Positions 1 through 8,963 of a DNA stretch of 64,000 nt are shown here, piece after piece. Positions within the stretch are counted from its first letter, which is position 1. Each line of letters opens with the position of its first letter. The position numbers and the translations under genes were made by a program. The DNA is from Achromobacter piechaudii NBRC 102461 (GTDB lineage Bacteria; Pseudomonadota; Gammaproteobacteria; Burkholderiales; Burkholderiaceae_B), in NCBI RefSeq assembly GCF_001571245.1, contig NZ_BCTK01000001.1, positions 1,240,001-1,304,000 of the forward strand. Direction: 5' to 3'. The notes beneath the pieces were generated by a model. It saw only the letters and a program-made list of their open reading frames with translations. It was not told where the DNA came from and made no database searches.

Positions 1-8
1 GATGAGCC

Positions 9-674
9 ATGATCGGCATTTGTATACCCGCCCATAACGAAGAGCGGCACATTGCTGCCTGCCTGCGCTCCGTGCTGCGTGCCTCGCAGCACCCCAAGCT
101 GGCCGCCGAGCCGGTTCGGGTGGTGGTGGTGCTGGACCATTGCGAAGACGGCACGGCGCAGTTGATCCGCGACTATCCCGTGCAAAGCCTGTCGATCAAC
201 GCCCGCAATGTCGGCGTGGCGCGCGCTCAAGGGGCGAGCCATCTGCTGCACGGCGGCGCGCGCTGGCTGGCGTTCACAGACGCCGATACCCGGGTGTCGC
301 CGCGTTGGCTGGTCGATCAATTGTCTCTGGACGCCGACGTGGTGTGCGGCACGGTCGGCGTGTCCGGCTGGCGCCAGCATGGCATTCATGCGAGGGCGGC
401 CCGGCAGGCGTTCGAACACCACTATCAGGACCGCGATGGGCACCGCCATGTGCATGGCGCCAACCTGGGGATCTGCGCCCAGGCCTATTGCCGGATCGGC
501 GGGTTCGAGGCGCTGTCATGCAGCGAAGACCAGGCCCTGGTGGACCGCCTGCAACAGGGCGGCGCGCGCATTGCCTGGTCCAGCCTGCCGCGCGTGACCA
601 CCAGTGCGCGCCCGCATTCCCGCGTGGAGGGGGGCTTCGCCAGCGCGCTGCGCAGCAGTTGGGGCGCTGGCTAG
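9..674 (+). CDS. Family 2 glycosyltransferase
   Basis: A 221-residue GT-A fold glycosyltransferase of family 2. The N-terminus has the family opening IPAHNEE (residues 5-11), followed by a nucleotide-sugar segment with VVLDHCEDGT and a DXD-type motif in FTDADTR near residue 90, the expected metal/UDP-sugar site. No membrane segment is seen, so it is probably a cytoplasmic or peripheral enzyme. The ATG at 9 follows a possible TGA at 3-5 of an upstream gene outside the window, suggesting it ends an operon. The acceptor cannot be told from sequence. The length is short for GT2 but contains the whole catalytic core. Confidence 0.85.
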   Translation: MIGICIPAHNEERHIAACLRSVLRASQHPKLAAEPVRVVVVLDHCEDGTAQLIRDYPVQSLSINARNVGVARAQGASHLLHGGARWLAFTDADTRVSPRWLVDQLSLDADVVCGTVGVSGWRQHGIHARAARQAFEHHYQDRDGHRHVHGANLGICAQAYCRIGGFEALSCSEDQALVDRLQQGGARIAWSSLPRVTTSARPHSRVEGGFASALRSSWGAG

Positions 675-693
675 GCCCCGCCAGTCCTTCACC

Positions 694-771
694 TCACCAT
701 GGCGCGACCGACAAGGCCACCGACAAAATCACCACCAAGGCAAGGAACATCAGGATGTGCTTCGTGCGCAT
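694..771 (-). CDS. Candidate 25-residue single-pass membrane peptide
   Basis: In the gap between the glycosyltransferase and the exonuclease, the minus strand has a 26-codon open frame starting ATG at 771. It encodes MRTKHILMF, a run of Leu/Val/Ile/Ala/Ser, and ends SVAPW-stop. This is a positively charged N-terminus followed by one transmembrane helix, typical of small bacterial membrane peptides. A purine stretch AGAGG lies about four bases upstream, a rather short Shine-Dalgarno spacing. The family is not recognised, and a chance hydrophobic frame of this size is possible. Confidence 0.4.
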   Translation of the reverse strand: MRTKHILMFLALVVILSVALSVAPW

Positions 772-844
772 AAGACCTCTTGAAGTATCGTGAAAAAAAC
801 TAGCGACACCCTTATCAGCACAACTCATGCCCGGAGCGCGTTCG

Positions 845-1849
845 ATGCAAGACCTTGTGCAATTGCGGCCTGAAGGCCTGTACTGTCCAGCGGGCCGGTT
901 CTACATCGACCCGTGGCGGCCGGTGGAGACCGCGGTGCTGACGCACGGCCATGGCGATCATGCCCGCGCCGGCATGGGCTGCTATCACACCAGCGCCGCC
1001 GGCTTGCCCATCTTGCAGTGGCGGCTGGGCCAGCAGGATTACCGCATCCACGAATATGGCGAGGCCTTCACGCTGGGCGATGCCCGCGTGTCCCTGCACC
1101 CGGCCGGCCACGTGCTGGGGTCGGCGCAGGTGCGTATCGAGGCCAAGGGGCAGGTGTGGGTGGTGTCGGGCGACTACAAGCGCCAGCCCGATCCCACGTG
1201 CAGCCCCTTTGAAGTCGTGCCCTGCGACACCTTCATCACCGAAGCCACGTTCGGGCTGCCCATCTACCGCTGGCCCGACACGTCCGAAGTCGCGCGCGAC
1301 ATCGTGCAGTGGCGCGACCACTGCGCCGCGCGCGGCGAAGCCGCCATTCTGTACTGCTACGCGCTGGGCAAGGCGCAGCGCGTGCTGGCCGAGCTGGCGC
1401 CTTGGATCGACCGGCCCGTTTACCTGCATGGCGCGATTGCGGCCGGGGTGGACGTGTACCGGGAGGCCGGCATCGCCATGGCCGACACCCGCCTGGTCAT
1501 CGACGCCGATGGTGCGCCCGCCGCAGCCGGGTCGGGCTTTGCGGGGGAATTGATCCTGGCGCCGCCGTCCGCCGCCGGCAGCGCATGGCTGCGACGCTTT
1601 CGCCGCGCGCAGCACGGATTTGCGTCCGGCTGGATGCGTTTGAGGGGCAACCGCCGCCGCCGCAACATGGACCGCGGCTTCGTCGTGTCGGACCACGCCG
1701 ACTGGCCGGACCTGCTGCGCACCATCCGCGATACCGGCGCGCGCCGCGTCATCGCCACCCATGGCGACACTGACGCGCTCGTGCGCATCCTGAACGACAC
1801 CGGTACAAAGGCCGAGACCTTGGCCACCCAGTACGGTGAAGACGACTGA
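845..1849 (+). CDS. Ligase-associated DNA exonuclease (MBL/beta-CASP fold)
   Basis: A 334-residue metallo-beta-lactamase/beta-CASP nuclease of the ligase-associated exonuclease family. The metal-binding signature HGHGDHARAG lies near residue 33, followed by HPAGHVLGSAQV and GDYKRQPDP, typical of beta-CASP DNA/RNA processing nucleases. An in-frame ATG lies at 827, but the ATG at 845 is preferred because GGAGCG precedes it at Shine-Dalgarno distance and homologues begin with a motif like this one just before GLYCPAG. It is the first gene of a tight four-gene repair operon, with only 20 bases to the ligase gene. Homologues are Mn-dependent DNases. Confidence 0.9.
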   Translation: MQDLVQLRPEGLYCPAGRFYIDPWRPVETAVLTHGHGDHARAGMGCYHTSAAGLPILQWRLGQQDYRIHEYGEAFTLGDARVSLHPAGHVLGSAQVRIEAKGQVWVVSGDYKRQPDPTCSPFEVVPCDTFITEATFGLPIYRWPDTSEVARDIVQWRDHCAARGEAAILYCYALGKAQRVLAELAPWIDRPVYLHGAIAAGVDVYREAGIAMADTRLVIDADGAPAAAGSGFAGELILAPPSAAGSAWLRRFRRAQHGFASGWMRLRGNRRRRNMDRGFVVSDHADWPDLLRTIRDTGARRVIATHGDTDALVRILNDTGTKAETLATQYGEDD

Positions 1850-1869
1850 CCCGGGAGACCCCATCAAGC

Positions 1870-3480
1870 ATGAAGCGATTCGCGGCGCTGTATCAGGAAC
1901 TGGACCGTAGTACCGCCACCTTGGACAAGCGGGCGGCGCTGGTGGCGTATTTTCGGGATGCGCCGCCGCGCGATGCCGTATGGGCCTTGTACCTGCTGGC
2001 AGGGGGCAAGATCACCAGCGCGCGGCGCAAGATCGCCGGTTCGACCGAGCTGCGCGCCTGGACCTCGGCCGCCTCGGACACCCCGGCATGGCTGGTGGAC
2101 GCCAGCTACGACCAGGTCGGCGATCTGGCCGAAACGCTGGCCTTGCTGATGCCCGACTCGGAGCCTGATCAGACCGCTCCCGAGCGCGGCCTGGCCGACT
2201 GGATCGAAGAAGTCCTGCTGCCAATCGCCAACCGTGACGAAGCCGAACGCCGCGAGATCATCGTGGACGCCTGGCGCGGCATGGCGCTGGCCGAGCGGCT
2301 GGTGTTCAACAAGATGCTGACCGGTGCGCTACGGGTGGGCGTGTCGCAGCGCATGGTGCAGCAGGCGCTGGCCGAAATGTCCGGCGTGCCCATCGCGCGT
2401 ATCGCGCAGCGCATGCTGGGCACGTGGTCGCCCAGCCCCGCATTCCTGCGCGATCTGCTCAGTGCCGAGGAATTGCCCGGCGACCGCCAGCAGCCGTATC
2501 CGTTCTTCCTGGCATCGCCCCTGGAAGCCGACCCGGCCACGCTCGGGCCGATCGATGACTGGTTGATCGAATGGAAATGGGACGGCATCCGCGCGCAGCT
2601 GATCCGCCGCCATGGCGAAGTGGCGCTCTGGTCGCGTGGCGAAGAACGGCTGGATGGCCGCTTTCCGGAAGTCGAAGCCGCCGCCCACGCGCTGCAAGTG
2701 GACTGCGTGCTGGACGGCGAATTGCTGGCCTGGCAGGAAGACGCTGGCGGGCCGATGCCGTTTTCCGCCTTGCAGACCCGCATTCAGCGGCTCAAACCCG
2801 GCCCCAAGTGGCTGGCCGATGCGCCCGTGCGCATGCTGGCCTATGACCTGTTGGAGCTGGAGGGCACAGACCTGCGCGACCGCCCGCAATCCGAACGCCG
2901 CGCGCTGCTGGAAAACTTGCTGCGCCGCCATCCCGATGCGCGCCTGTCCTTGTCGCCGACGGTATCGCCCGCCGACTGGCAGGCCGCCGCCGCCTTGCGC
3001 CTGGAATCGCGTGAACGCGACGTCGAAGGGTTCATGCTCAAGCGTGCATCCGCGCCTTACCAAAGCGGTCGGCGGCGCGGCGACTGGTGGAAATGGAAGA
3101 TCGACCCGCTGACCATCGACGCCGTGCTGCTCTACGCACAATCGGGCCACGGCCGGCGCAGCACGCTCTACACCGACTACACCTTCGGGCTGTGGCAGGG
3201 CGACGCGCTGGTGCCCATCGCCAAGGCGTATTCAGGCTTGGACGACAAGGAAATCCTGGAACTCGACCGCTGGTTGCGGGCCCACACGCGCGAGCGCTTC
3301 GGCCCCGTGCGTTCGGTCGAACCCGTGCAGGTCTTCGAGCTGGGCTTCGAAGGCGTCAACCTGTCCAAGCGGCACAAGTCCGGCGTGGCGGTGCGCTTTC
3401 CGCGCATCCTCAGATGGCGGCGCGACAAGCCGGCGGATCAGGCCGATCAGCTGGACACGCTCAAGGCGCTGGCGCGATGA
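1870..3480 (+). CDS. ATP-dependent DNA ligase (ligase-associated cluster type)
   Basis: A 536-residue ATP-dependent DNA ligase. The adenylated lysine is K236 in EWKWDGIRAQ (motif I, KxDG). Further nucleotidyltransferase motifs follow: LWSRGEER (III), DGELLAW (IIIa), EGFMLKR (IV) and WWKWKID (V), then a C-terminal OB-fold. The N-terminal ~200 residues resemble the DNA-binding domain of archaeal/eukaryotic ligase I rather than LigD. It seals nicks in DNA using ATP. It follows the exonuclease by 20 bases and its TGA overlaps the helicase ATG (ATGA at 3477-3480), implying translational coupling and joint action in repair. Confidence 0.95.
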   Translation: MKRFAALYQELDRSTATLDKRAALVAYFRDAPPRDAVWALYLLAGGKITSARRKIAGSTELRAWTSAASDTPAWLVDASYDQVGDLAETLALLMPDSEPDQTAPERGLADWIEEVLLPIANRDEAERREIIVDAWRGMALAERLVFNKMLTGALRVGVSQRMVQQALAEMSGVPIARIAQRMLGTWSPSPAFLRDLLSAEELPGDRQQPYPFFLASPLEADPATLGPIDDWLIEWKWDGIRAQLIRRHGEVALWSRGEERLDGRFPEVEAAAHALQVDCVLDGELLAWQEDAGGPMPFSALQTRIQRLKPGPKWLADAPVRMLAYDLLELEGTDLRDRPQSERRALLENLLRRHPDARLSLSPTVSPADWQAAAALRLESRERDVEGFMLKRASAPYQSGRRRGDWWKWKIDPLTIDAVLLYAQSGHGRRSTLYTDYTFGLWQGDALVPIAKAYSGLDDKEILELDRWLRAHTRERFGPVRSVEPVQVFELGFEGVNLSKRHKSGVAVRFPRILRWRRDKPADQADQLDTLKALAR

Positions 3481-5939
3481 AGCCAACTGCGCGCGGTTGG
3501 GATGCGCCGCTGACGGCATGGTTCAAGACGCGCGGCTGGCGTGCGGCGGCGTTCCAGAAGGAAACTTGGCGGCGCTATCTGGACGGGGAATCCGGCCTGC
3601 TGCACACGCCGACCGGCAGCGGCAAAACGTTGGCGGCCTTTGGCGGACCGCTTCTGCAAGCGCTGGCCGACCCGGCTGGCGCCGCGCCCACGAAGGGGGA
3701 GGGGCCGCGCGTGCTGTGGGTGACGCCGCTGCGGGCGCTGGCCACCGACACGGCGCGCGCCCTGGCCGAGACGGTGGCGGATCTGGCGCTGGGCTGGACC
3801 GTGGCGCTGCGCACGGGCGACGCCAGCGCGCGCGACAAGCGGCTGGCGCGTCAGGGCAAGGCCGACGTGCTGGTCATCACGCCCGAATCGTTGGCGCTGC
3901 TCTTGTCCTACGCGGACGCCTCGTCCCGCTTCCGGGCGCTGCGCTGCATCGTGGTGGATGAATGGCACGAACTGCTGGGCAACAAGCGCGGGGTGTTGCT
4001 GCAACTGTGCCTGGCACGGCTGCGGCGTCTGTCGCCTGACGTGCGCACCTGGGGCTTGTCGGCCACTTTGGGCAATCTGGACGAAGCGCGCGACGTGCTG
4101 CTGCCGCATCAGCCCGCCAGCGCGCTGGTGGCCGGGGCGCGGCCGCGCAAAGTGACCCTGTCGACCCTGCTGCCCGAACGCAGCGGCGCGTTGCCATGGG
4201 CGGGGCACCTGGGCCTGTCGCAACTGCCGCGCGTGTACAAGCGGCTGTTCGACGTGCGGGCGAGCCTGCTGTTCACCAACACCCGCGCCCAGGCGGAACT
4301 TTGGCATCGCGCGCTGGAATCCATCTGGCCGGAAGACCCCGCCACGCTGGCGCTGCACCACGGATCGCTGGACCCCAGCCTGCGCGTGCGCGCCGAGCAA
4401 GGGCTGCGCGACGGCAGCATCCGCTGCGTGGTGGCCACGTCCAGCCTGGACCTGGGCGTGGACTTTCCGGCGGTGGACCAGGTGTTGCAAGTGGGCAGTC
4501 CCAAGGGTGTGGCGCGGCTGTTGCAGCGCGCGGGCCGCGCCAAACATCGCCCGGGCGAGTCCGGCCACGCGCTCTGCGTGCCGGCGCAGGCGCTGGAACT
4601 GGTGGAGTACGCCGCCGCGCGCCAGGCCATCGCGCGCGGCGAGATCGAAGGTCGGCCCCCTCCGCGTGGCAGCCTGGACGTGCTGGCGCAGCACGCCGTC
4701 ACGCTGGCGCTGGGCGGCGGCTTCAGTGCCGACGCGCTCTACGAGGAAGTGCGCGGCACGCACGCCTATGCGGCGCTGGACGCGGCCACCTGGCAGGCGG
4801 TGCTCGATTTCATCGTGCAAGGCGGCCGCGCCTTGTCGAACTATCCGGAATTCCGGCGCGTGGAAAAAGACGAAGACGGCTGCTACCGGGTGCACGACCG
4901 CCGCATCGCGCTGCGCCACCGGCTGTCCATCGGCACCATTACGTCGGACGGCGCGGTGTCGGTGAAATACCTGCGCGGCGGGGGCCTGGGCTCGGTGGAA
5001 GAGGGCTTTCTGGCGCGGCTGCGGCCCGGCGACCGCTTCCAGTTTGCCGGCCGCACGCTGGAACTGGCGCGGCTGGAAGGCATGACGGCCTATGTGCGGC
5101 GCGCCAAGGGCGGCGATGGGCCGGTGGCGACGTGGCAAGGTGGGCGCATGCCGCTGTCCACACAGCTGGCGCGCGAGGTGCAGAGCCTGTACGCCGAACC
5201 GGGCGACCACCCCGAAATGCGCGCCGTCGAACCCTTGCTGCGCATTCAGCGCCAAGCCAGCGCGCTGCCCGCGCCGGGCCGGCTGCTGGCCGAACTGATC
5301 GCCACGCGGCGCGGCATGCACCTGTTCCTGTTCCCCTTCGCCGGCCGCGCGGTGCACGAAGGCATGGCCGCCATGATCGCGCTGCGCTGGGGGCGGCGCG
5401 TGGCCAACACGTTTTCCTATACGGTGAACGATTACGGCCTGATGTTGACGCTGGCCGAGCCCGCCACGCTGGATGACGCCTTGCTGCGGGAGCTGATCAG
5501 CCCCCAGGACATGGCCGCCGACCTGCGCGACGGCGTCAACCTGGGCGAGCTGGCGCGGCGGCAGTTTCGGGAAATTGCCCGCGTGGCCGGCTTGCTGACG
5601 CCATCGTTGCCGGGCAGGGCGGCGCGTTCGCTGCGTCAGGTGCAGGCCTCCAGCGGGCTGCTGTACGACGTGCTGCGCCGCTACGATCCCGACCATCTGC
5701 TGCTGGCGCAGGCCGAACGCGAGGTATTCGAGAACCAGCTGGAAGCGCCCCGGCTGCTGGCGGCGTTGCAGGATTGCGAAACGCGCGCGCTGGACCTCTG
5801 CCGACCGCGCGCGCTCACGCCGCTGTCCTTTCCCCTTTGGACCGAGAGCCTGCGCGGCCAACTCAGCACCGAAAGCTGGCAGGCGCGCGTCAAGCGCGCC
5901 GCCGCCCAACTGGAGAAGCGCTATGCGCGGATCGCATGA
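3477..5939 (+). CDS. Ligase-associated DEXH-box helicase (Lhr-core type)
   Basis: An 820-residue superfamily 2 helicase. Walker A is TPTGSGKTLAAF near residue 43, motif II is DEWH (a DEXH variant), motif III is SAT in GLSATLGNLDEA, and motif VI is LQRAGRAKHRPGE. The C-terminal half is the Lhr-specific winged-helix/DUF4145-like region. The start is set by the ATGA overlap with the ligase stop; the reading frame is open upstream, but that part lies inside the ligase gene. Lhr-core helicases are 3'-to-5' ssDNA translocases that unwind duplexes. Its 3' end overlaps the phosphoesterase gene by 17 bases. Confidence 0.95.
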   Translation: MKPTARGWDAPLTAWFKTRGWRAAAFQKETWRRYLDGESGLLHTPTGSGKTLAAFGGPLLQALADPAGAAPTKGEGPRVLWVTPLRALATDTARALAETVADLALGWTVALRTGDASARDKRLARQGKADVLVITPESLALLLSYADASSRFRALRCIVVDEWHELLGNKRGVLLQLCLARLRRLSPDVRTWGLSATLGNLDEARDVLLPHQPASALVAGARPRKVTLSTLLPERSGALPWAGHLGLSQLPRVYKRLFDVRASLLFTNTRAQAELWHRALESIWPEDPATLALHHGSLDPSLRVRAEQGLRDGSIRCVVATSSLDLGVDFPAVDQVLQVGSPKGVARLLQRAGRAKHRPGESGHALCVPAQALELVEYAAARQAIARGEIEGRPPPRGSLDVLAQHAVTLALGGGFSADALYEEVRGTHAYAALDAATWQAVLDFIVQGGRALSNYPEFRRVEKDEDGCYRVHDRRIALRHRLSIGTITSDGAVSVKYLRGGGLGSVEEGFLARLRPGDRFQFAGRTLELARLEGMTAYVRRAKGGDGPVATWQGGRMPLSTQLAREVQSLYAEPGDHPEMRAVEPLLRIQRQASALPAPGRLLAELIATRRGMHLFLFPFAGRAVHEGMAAMIALRWGRRVANTFSYTVNDYGLMLTLAEPATLDDALLRELISPQDMAADLRDGVNLGELARRQFREIARVAGLLTPSLPGRAARSLRQVQASSGLLYDVLRRYDPDHLLLAQAEREVFENQLEAPRLLAALQDCETRALDLCRPRALTPLSFPLWTESLRGQLSTESWQARVKRAAAQLEKRYARIA

Positions 5940-6591
5940 CGACGCGATTACGCGGGCGTTGCCCCTGACGCTTGCCGGCGAAGCGGTGCTGCTGCTGGGC
6001 GAGCGCGCGCTGTACTGGCCGGCGCGTGCGCGGCTGGTCATCGCCGACCTGCATTTGGGCAAGGGCCACGTCTTTCGCCAACTGGGCATCGCCGTGCCGC
6101 GCGGCGCGACTCAAGGCGATCTGGATCGTCTTACGCAGTTGGTCACAGAGACGGGCGCCCGCGAGCTTTGGATTGTGGGCGACGTGCTGCATGGGCCGAT
6201 GTCGCAAGCGGACTGGCGCGAAGACTGGGCCCAATGGCGGCGTGACCACGCAGCCTTGGACGTGGCGGTGCTGATCGGCAATCACGACCGCGCTTTGGAA
6301 GGCGATGCGCTGGGGATGCGGCAGCTTGGCGACGCCTGCGCCGACGGCCCGTTCCTGTTCCGGCATTTGCCTAAACCCGACCCCGAAGGCCGGCACGTGA
6401 TTGCCGGCCACGTGCATCCCAAGACCCGCTTGCCCGGCGTGCCGCGCCATTGGCCGGCCTTCTGGCTGCAAGCGGGCGTCACGGTGCTGCCGGCGTTCTC
6501 GGATTTTACGGGCGGGCACGCCGTGGATGCGCGCGCCGGGCAGGCGCTGGTCGCCTGCGTGCAGGGCGGCGTGGTGCCGCTGGGCCTCTAG
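5923..6591 (+). CDS. pdeM: Ligase-associated metallophosphoesterase PdeM
   Basis: A 222-residue calcineurin-like phosphoesterase. All metal-binding motifs are visible in order: DLHLGKGH, GDVLHG, GNHDRAL, and GHVHP. This is the ligase-associated DNA damage response endonuclease PdeM family. Purified homologues show Mn-dependent phosphodiesterase/nuclease activity; the physiological target is not settled. The gene starts inside the last codons of the helicase (17-base overlap) and closes the four-gene cluster. Confidence 0.9.
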   Translation: MRGSHDDAITRALPLTLAGEAVLLLGERALYWPARARLVIADLHLGKGHVFRQLGIAVPRGATQGDLDRLTQLVTETGARELWIVGDVLHGPMSQADWREDWAQWRRDHAALDVAVLIGNHDRALEGDALGMRQLGDACADGPFLFRHLPKPDPEGRHVIAGHVHPKTRLPGVPRHWPAFWLQAGVTVLPAFSDFTGGHAVDARAGQALVACVQGGVVPLGL

Positions 6592-6773
6592 CGAGCCGCG
6601 ATGCGCCCGTGCCGCCCACGCGCTACCGGACCATGAGCCTTGCGCTGCGGCCCGCCAATGGCGAAGGCCTGGCCACTCAAGTGCGGCCTGCCGACCCGGC
6701 ACTTATTACCGTCGTTGTAAGAAGTGCAGGAGGGTAGCGCCAGAGGCCAGCCGGCGGCTGCGCCACGGTGGGG

Positions 6774-6789
6774 CGGCACACCACTTGCT
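6774..6789 (+). promoter_or_regulatory. Candidate sigma-54 promoter of the BON-domain gene
   Basis: CGGCAC-ACCAC-TTGC-T matches the sigma-54 consensus TGGCAC-N5-TTGC-A/T at all but the first position, with the diagnostic GG-N10-GC spacing. Transcription would begin near 6800, about 65 bases before the ATG at 6865. The rest of 6592-6864 shows no other convincing element. Confidence 0.55.
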
Positions 6790-6864
6790 GCGTACCGGAC
6801 AGGCGCCCGCACGGGCCAAACCCGGTTCGTGCGAGGCAGGTCCCACCTACACAGGAGACTCACA

Positions 6865-7662
6865 ATGAACCGTGACCCCAGGTACACGCCCCGGCATGAC
6901 GATGATTTCGAACGCGATCCCGGGGGCGACGCCGGGCGGGCCGATCCCTATCGGCAAGCCCATCAACGTGGCCGCTCGGCAGGCGATCCTTATCGCAATC
7001 CCGGCTGGCAAGGACGCGGCAATGCCGGCAACCAGGAACCCTGGCATGACCCGGCTCCCTCATATGGCTATCAGGGCGAAGGCAACCGGCCCGCGCCCGG
7101 TACGCGTGAATCCCGGGGCGGGCTGCGCAGCCGCAGCGCCGATCCCGGCCAAAGCAGCTATGGCGGCTTCCGCAACGAAGACCCTTCCTATCAGCGCGAA
7201 CAGGTCTACGGCTCGCGCAACCCGTCCTACAGCGGCCCCACGTCCTACGGCGATGAAGAGGGCGGCTATTACGGTGACCGCCCGCGCGGAGGCGACGAGC
7301 CCGGCATGTCATTCGAAACGGCCGAACGCGGCGGCTACAACCGGGGGCCCACCGCCTGGCGCGACCGAGGCTCGTTCCGGACCGACCCGAAGGGCTACAC
7401 GCGCTCGGACGAACGCGTGCGCGAAAACGTCTGCGAATACCTCGCCCATAGCGGCCTGGACGTGAGCGACGTGTCAGTCAGCGTGGCCGATGGCCGCGTC
7501 ACGCTGGAAGGCACCGCGCCCGACCGCCGCACCAAGCACCGCATCGAAGACTGCACCGATGCCTGCGCGGGCGTGCAGGACGTGGACAACCGGATCCGCA
7601 TTGCCGGCAAGGGAGAATCGATTGCCTCGGGCGACACCGCCATCGGCGGCGGCCGGGAATGA
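6865..7662 (+). CDS. BON-domain protein with long low-complexity N-terminus
   Basis: A 265-residue protein. The first ~175 residues are low-complexity and rich in Arg, Asp, Gly, Tyr, Ser and Pro, with repeated SYGGF/SYSGP/SYGDE-like elements. The last ~85 residues form a BON domain (NVCEYLAHSGLDVSDVSV through GVQDVDNRIRI). BON domains bind phospholipid or peptidoglycan in envelope and osmotic-stress proteins. The ATG at 6865 is chosen for its Shine-Dalgarno AGGAGA; the frame stays open upstream but with unconvincing sequence. No signal peptide is seen, so the protein may be cytoplasmic. The DUF1488 and apaH genes follow in the same direction. Confidence 0.85.
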   Translation: MNRDPRYTPRHDDDFERDPGGDAGRADPYRQAHQRGRSAGDPYRNPGWQGRGNAGNQEPWHDPAPSYGYQGEGNRPAPGTRESRGGLRSRSADPGQSSYGGFRNEDPSYQREQVYGSRNPSYSGPTSYGDEEGGYYGDRPRGGDEPGMSFETAERGGYNRGPTAWRDRGSFRTDPKGYTRSDERVRENVCEYLAHSGLDVSDVSVSVADGRVTLEGTAPDRRTKHRIEDCTDACAGVQDVDNRIRIAGKGESIASGDTAIGGGRE

Positions 7663-7768
7663 CGGCGCAGTGACGACACCTCGGCCCGCAACACGCCCGC
7701 GATGAATGCCGACGCCAAGCGTCCGGCCGACGGCGGGCCGACCTGACGATATCAAGGAGGATCCCACG

Positions 7769-8026
7769 ATGAAATTCACCAAAGCCACCGGCGCTCACGC
7801 GCAAGACGGCGCCATCCTGTTCAACATGGAAACGGACGGCGTCACCCGCCAATTCGAAATCTCTGGCGACGTGCTGCGCGAGCGCTTCGGCGCGGCGGAT
7901 GACAGCCCCAACGAGCTGCTGCGCGCCTTTGAAGGCGCGGCGCCGGCCCTGCAAGATGCCGCGCATCGCGCGCAGGGCGTTCCGGCCGACGGCCCCATCC
8001 TGCTGGGCGAGGGCGACTTCGCCTGA
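7769..8026 (+). CDS. DUF1488-like small protein
   Basis: An 85-residue acidic protein resembling the DUF1488 family (E. coli YrdB type), function unknown. The ATG at 7769 follows a near-perfect Shine-Dalgarno AAGGAGG at 7754-7760. Visible features are GAILFNMETDGVTRQFEIS and the DVLRERFGA segment of the family. No membrane segment or signal is seen. It lies between the BON gene and apaH, 18 bases before the latter, so it may be co-transcribed with them. The family assignment rests on general resemblance. Confidence 0.75.
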   Translation: MKFTKATGAHAQDGAILFNMETDGVTRQFEISGDVLRERFGAADDSPNELLRAFEGAAPALQDAAHRAQGVPADGPILLGEGDFA

Positions 8027-8044
8027 GAGGCGCACCGGGCCAAC

Positions 8045-8887
8045 ATGGACACGCAGGCATCCTCTGGCGCAGCGTCGATATGGGCGATCGGCGACGTGCA
8101 TGGGTGCGCCGATTACCTGGATGCGCTGCTGGCTAGGCCCGAAATTGCCGATGAGCCCGATTGCCGCCTCTGGTTCGTCGGCGATCTGATCAACCGGGGC
8201 CCGCAGTCCGCCGCCACCCTGCGCCGCGTCATGGCGCTGGGCGACCGGGCGACTGTGGTGGTGGGCAACCACGACCTGCGCGCACTCGCCATCGCGGCGG
8301 GCTGCGTGCGCCCCGGCCGGCGCGACACGCTGGATGACCTGCTCGCCGCGCCGGACGCGCCCGCACTACTGGATTGGTTGCGCCGCCTTCCGCTGATGCA
8401 CGCTGACGCCGGCCACGTGCTGGTACGCGCCGGGATCCCGCCGGAGTGGGATCTGGGCACTGCCCAGATGCTGGCCGAAGAGGCGCAGGCGGCGCTGCGA
8501 GGCGCACATTGGCGCGACACGATGCGGGCCTTGCACGGCGGCTCGCCTCGAGCCTGGAGCACCAAGCTGCATGGCGAACCCCGGCTGCGCTTCATCGTGG
8601 GCGGCTTTACCCGCATGCGGCTTTGCACCCGAGACGGCGCGATGGCGCTGGGCGCCAAGGCCACGCCGGGCCGCTGGCCGCAGGGCACGTTACCCTGGTT
8701 CGACGTGCCCGGGCGGCAGTGCGCCGATACGTCCGTCCTCTTCGGCCATTGGGCGACGCTGGGACTGCTGGTGCGGCGCGACGTCACTTGTCTGGACACC
8801 GGCTGCGTGACGGGCGGCGTGCTGACGGCGTTGCGGCTGGGGGATCGCAAGCTGTTGCAGGTAGGCAACGATGCGTTGCGGTCATGA
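8045..8887 (+). CDS. apaH: Bis(5'-nucleosyl)-tetraphosphatase, symmetrical
   Basis: A 280-residue metallophosphoesterase matching ApaH in length and motif order: GDVHGC near residue 18, GDLINRGPQS near 47, and GNHDLRAL near 76. ApaH hydrolyses diadenosine tetraphosphate symmetrically to two ADP, limiting this stress-linked nucleotide and removing Np4N caps from RNA. It is soluble and cytoplasmic. It ends near the convergent cytochrome c gene; the 8888-8963 gap holds only a small perfect dyad (GCTCGG-A-CCGAGC at 8926-8938) whose loop is too short for a standard terminator. Confidence 0.9.
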   Translation: MDTQASSGAASIWAIGDVHGCADYLDALLARPEIADEPDCRLWFVGDLINRGPQSAATLRRVMALGDRATVVVGNHDLRALAIAAGCVRPGRRDTLDDLLAAPDAPALLDWLRRLPLMHADAGHVLVRAGIPPEWDLGTAQMLAEEAQAALRGAHWRDTMRALHGGSPRAWSTKLHGEPRLRFIVGGFTRMRLCTRDGAMALGAKATPGRWPQGTLPWFDVPGRQCADTSVLFGHWATLGLLVRRDVTCLDTGCVTGGVLTALRLGDRKLLQVGNDALRS

Positions 8888-8963
8888 CAGGCTCGCCCGC
8901 GCGTCCCAAGTTGCGGCTCGGACCGAGCAGAGCGCGACAGTGTCTGTCAGGCGGCGGTTGCGG

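Noticed and set aside
3447..6089. An open frame of about 880 codons on the minus strand opposite the ligase-associated helicase.
   Set aside because: It is a codon-bias shadow of a GC-rich gene: composition is His/Arg/Gln-rich and no domain is seen, while the plus strand encodes a complete helicase.
6643..6737. A 34-codon frame between pdeM and the BON gene.
   Set aside because: No Shine-Dalgarno, no hydrophobic or charged pattern, and part of a shadow frame that begins inside pdeM.
8926..8938. A perfect 13-base dyad GCTCGG-A-CCGAGC between apaH and the cytochrome gene.
   Set aside because: A one-base loop cannot form a normal terminator hairpin and there is no T-run; dyads this short occur by chance in GC-rich DNA.
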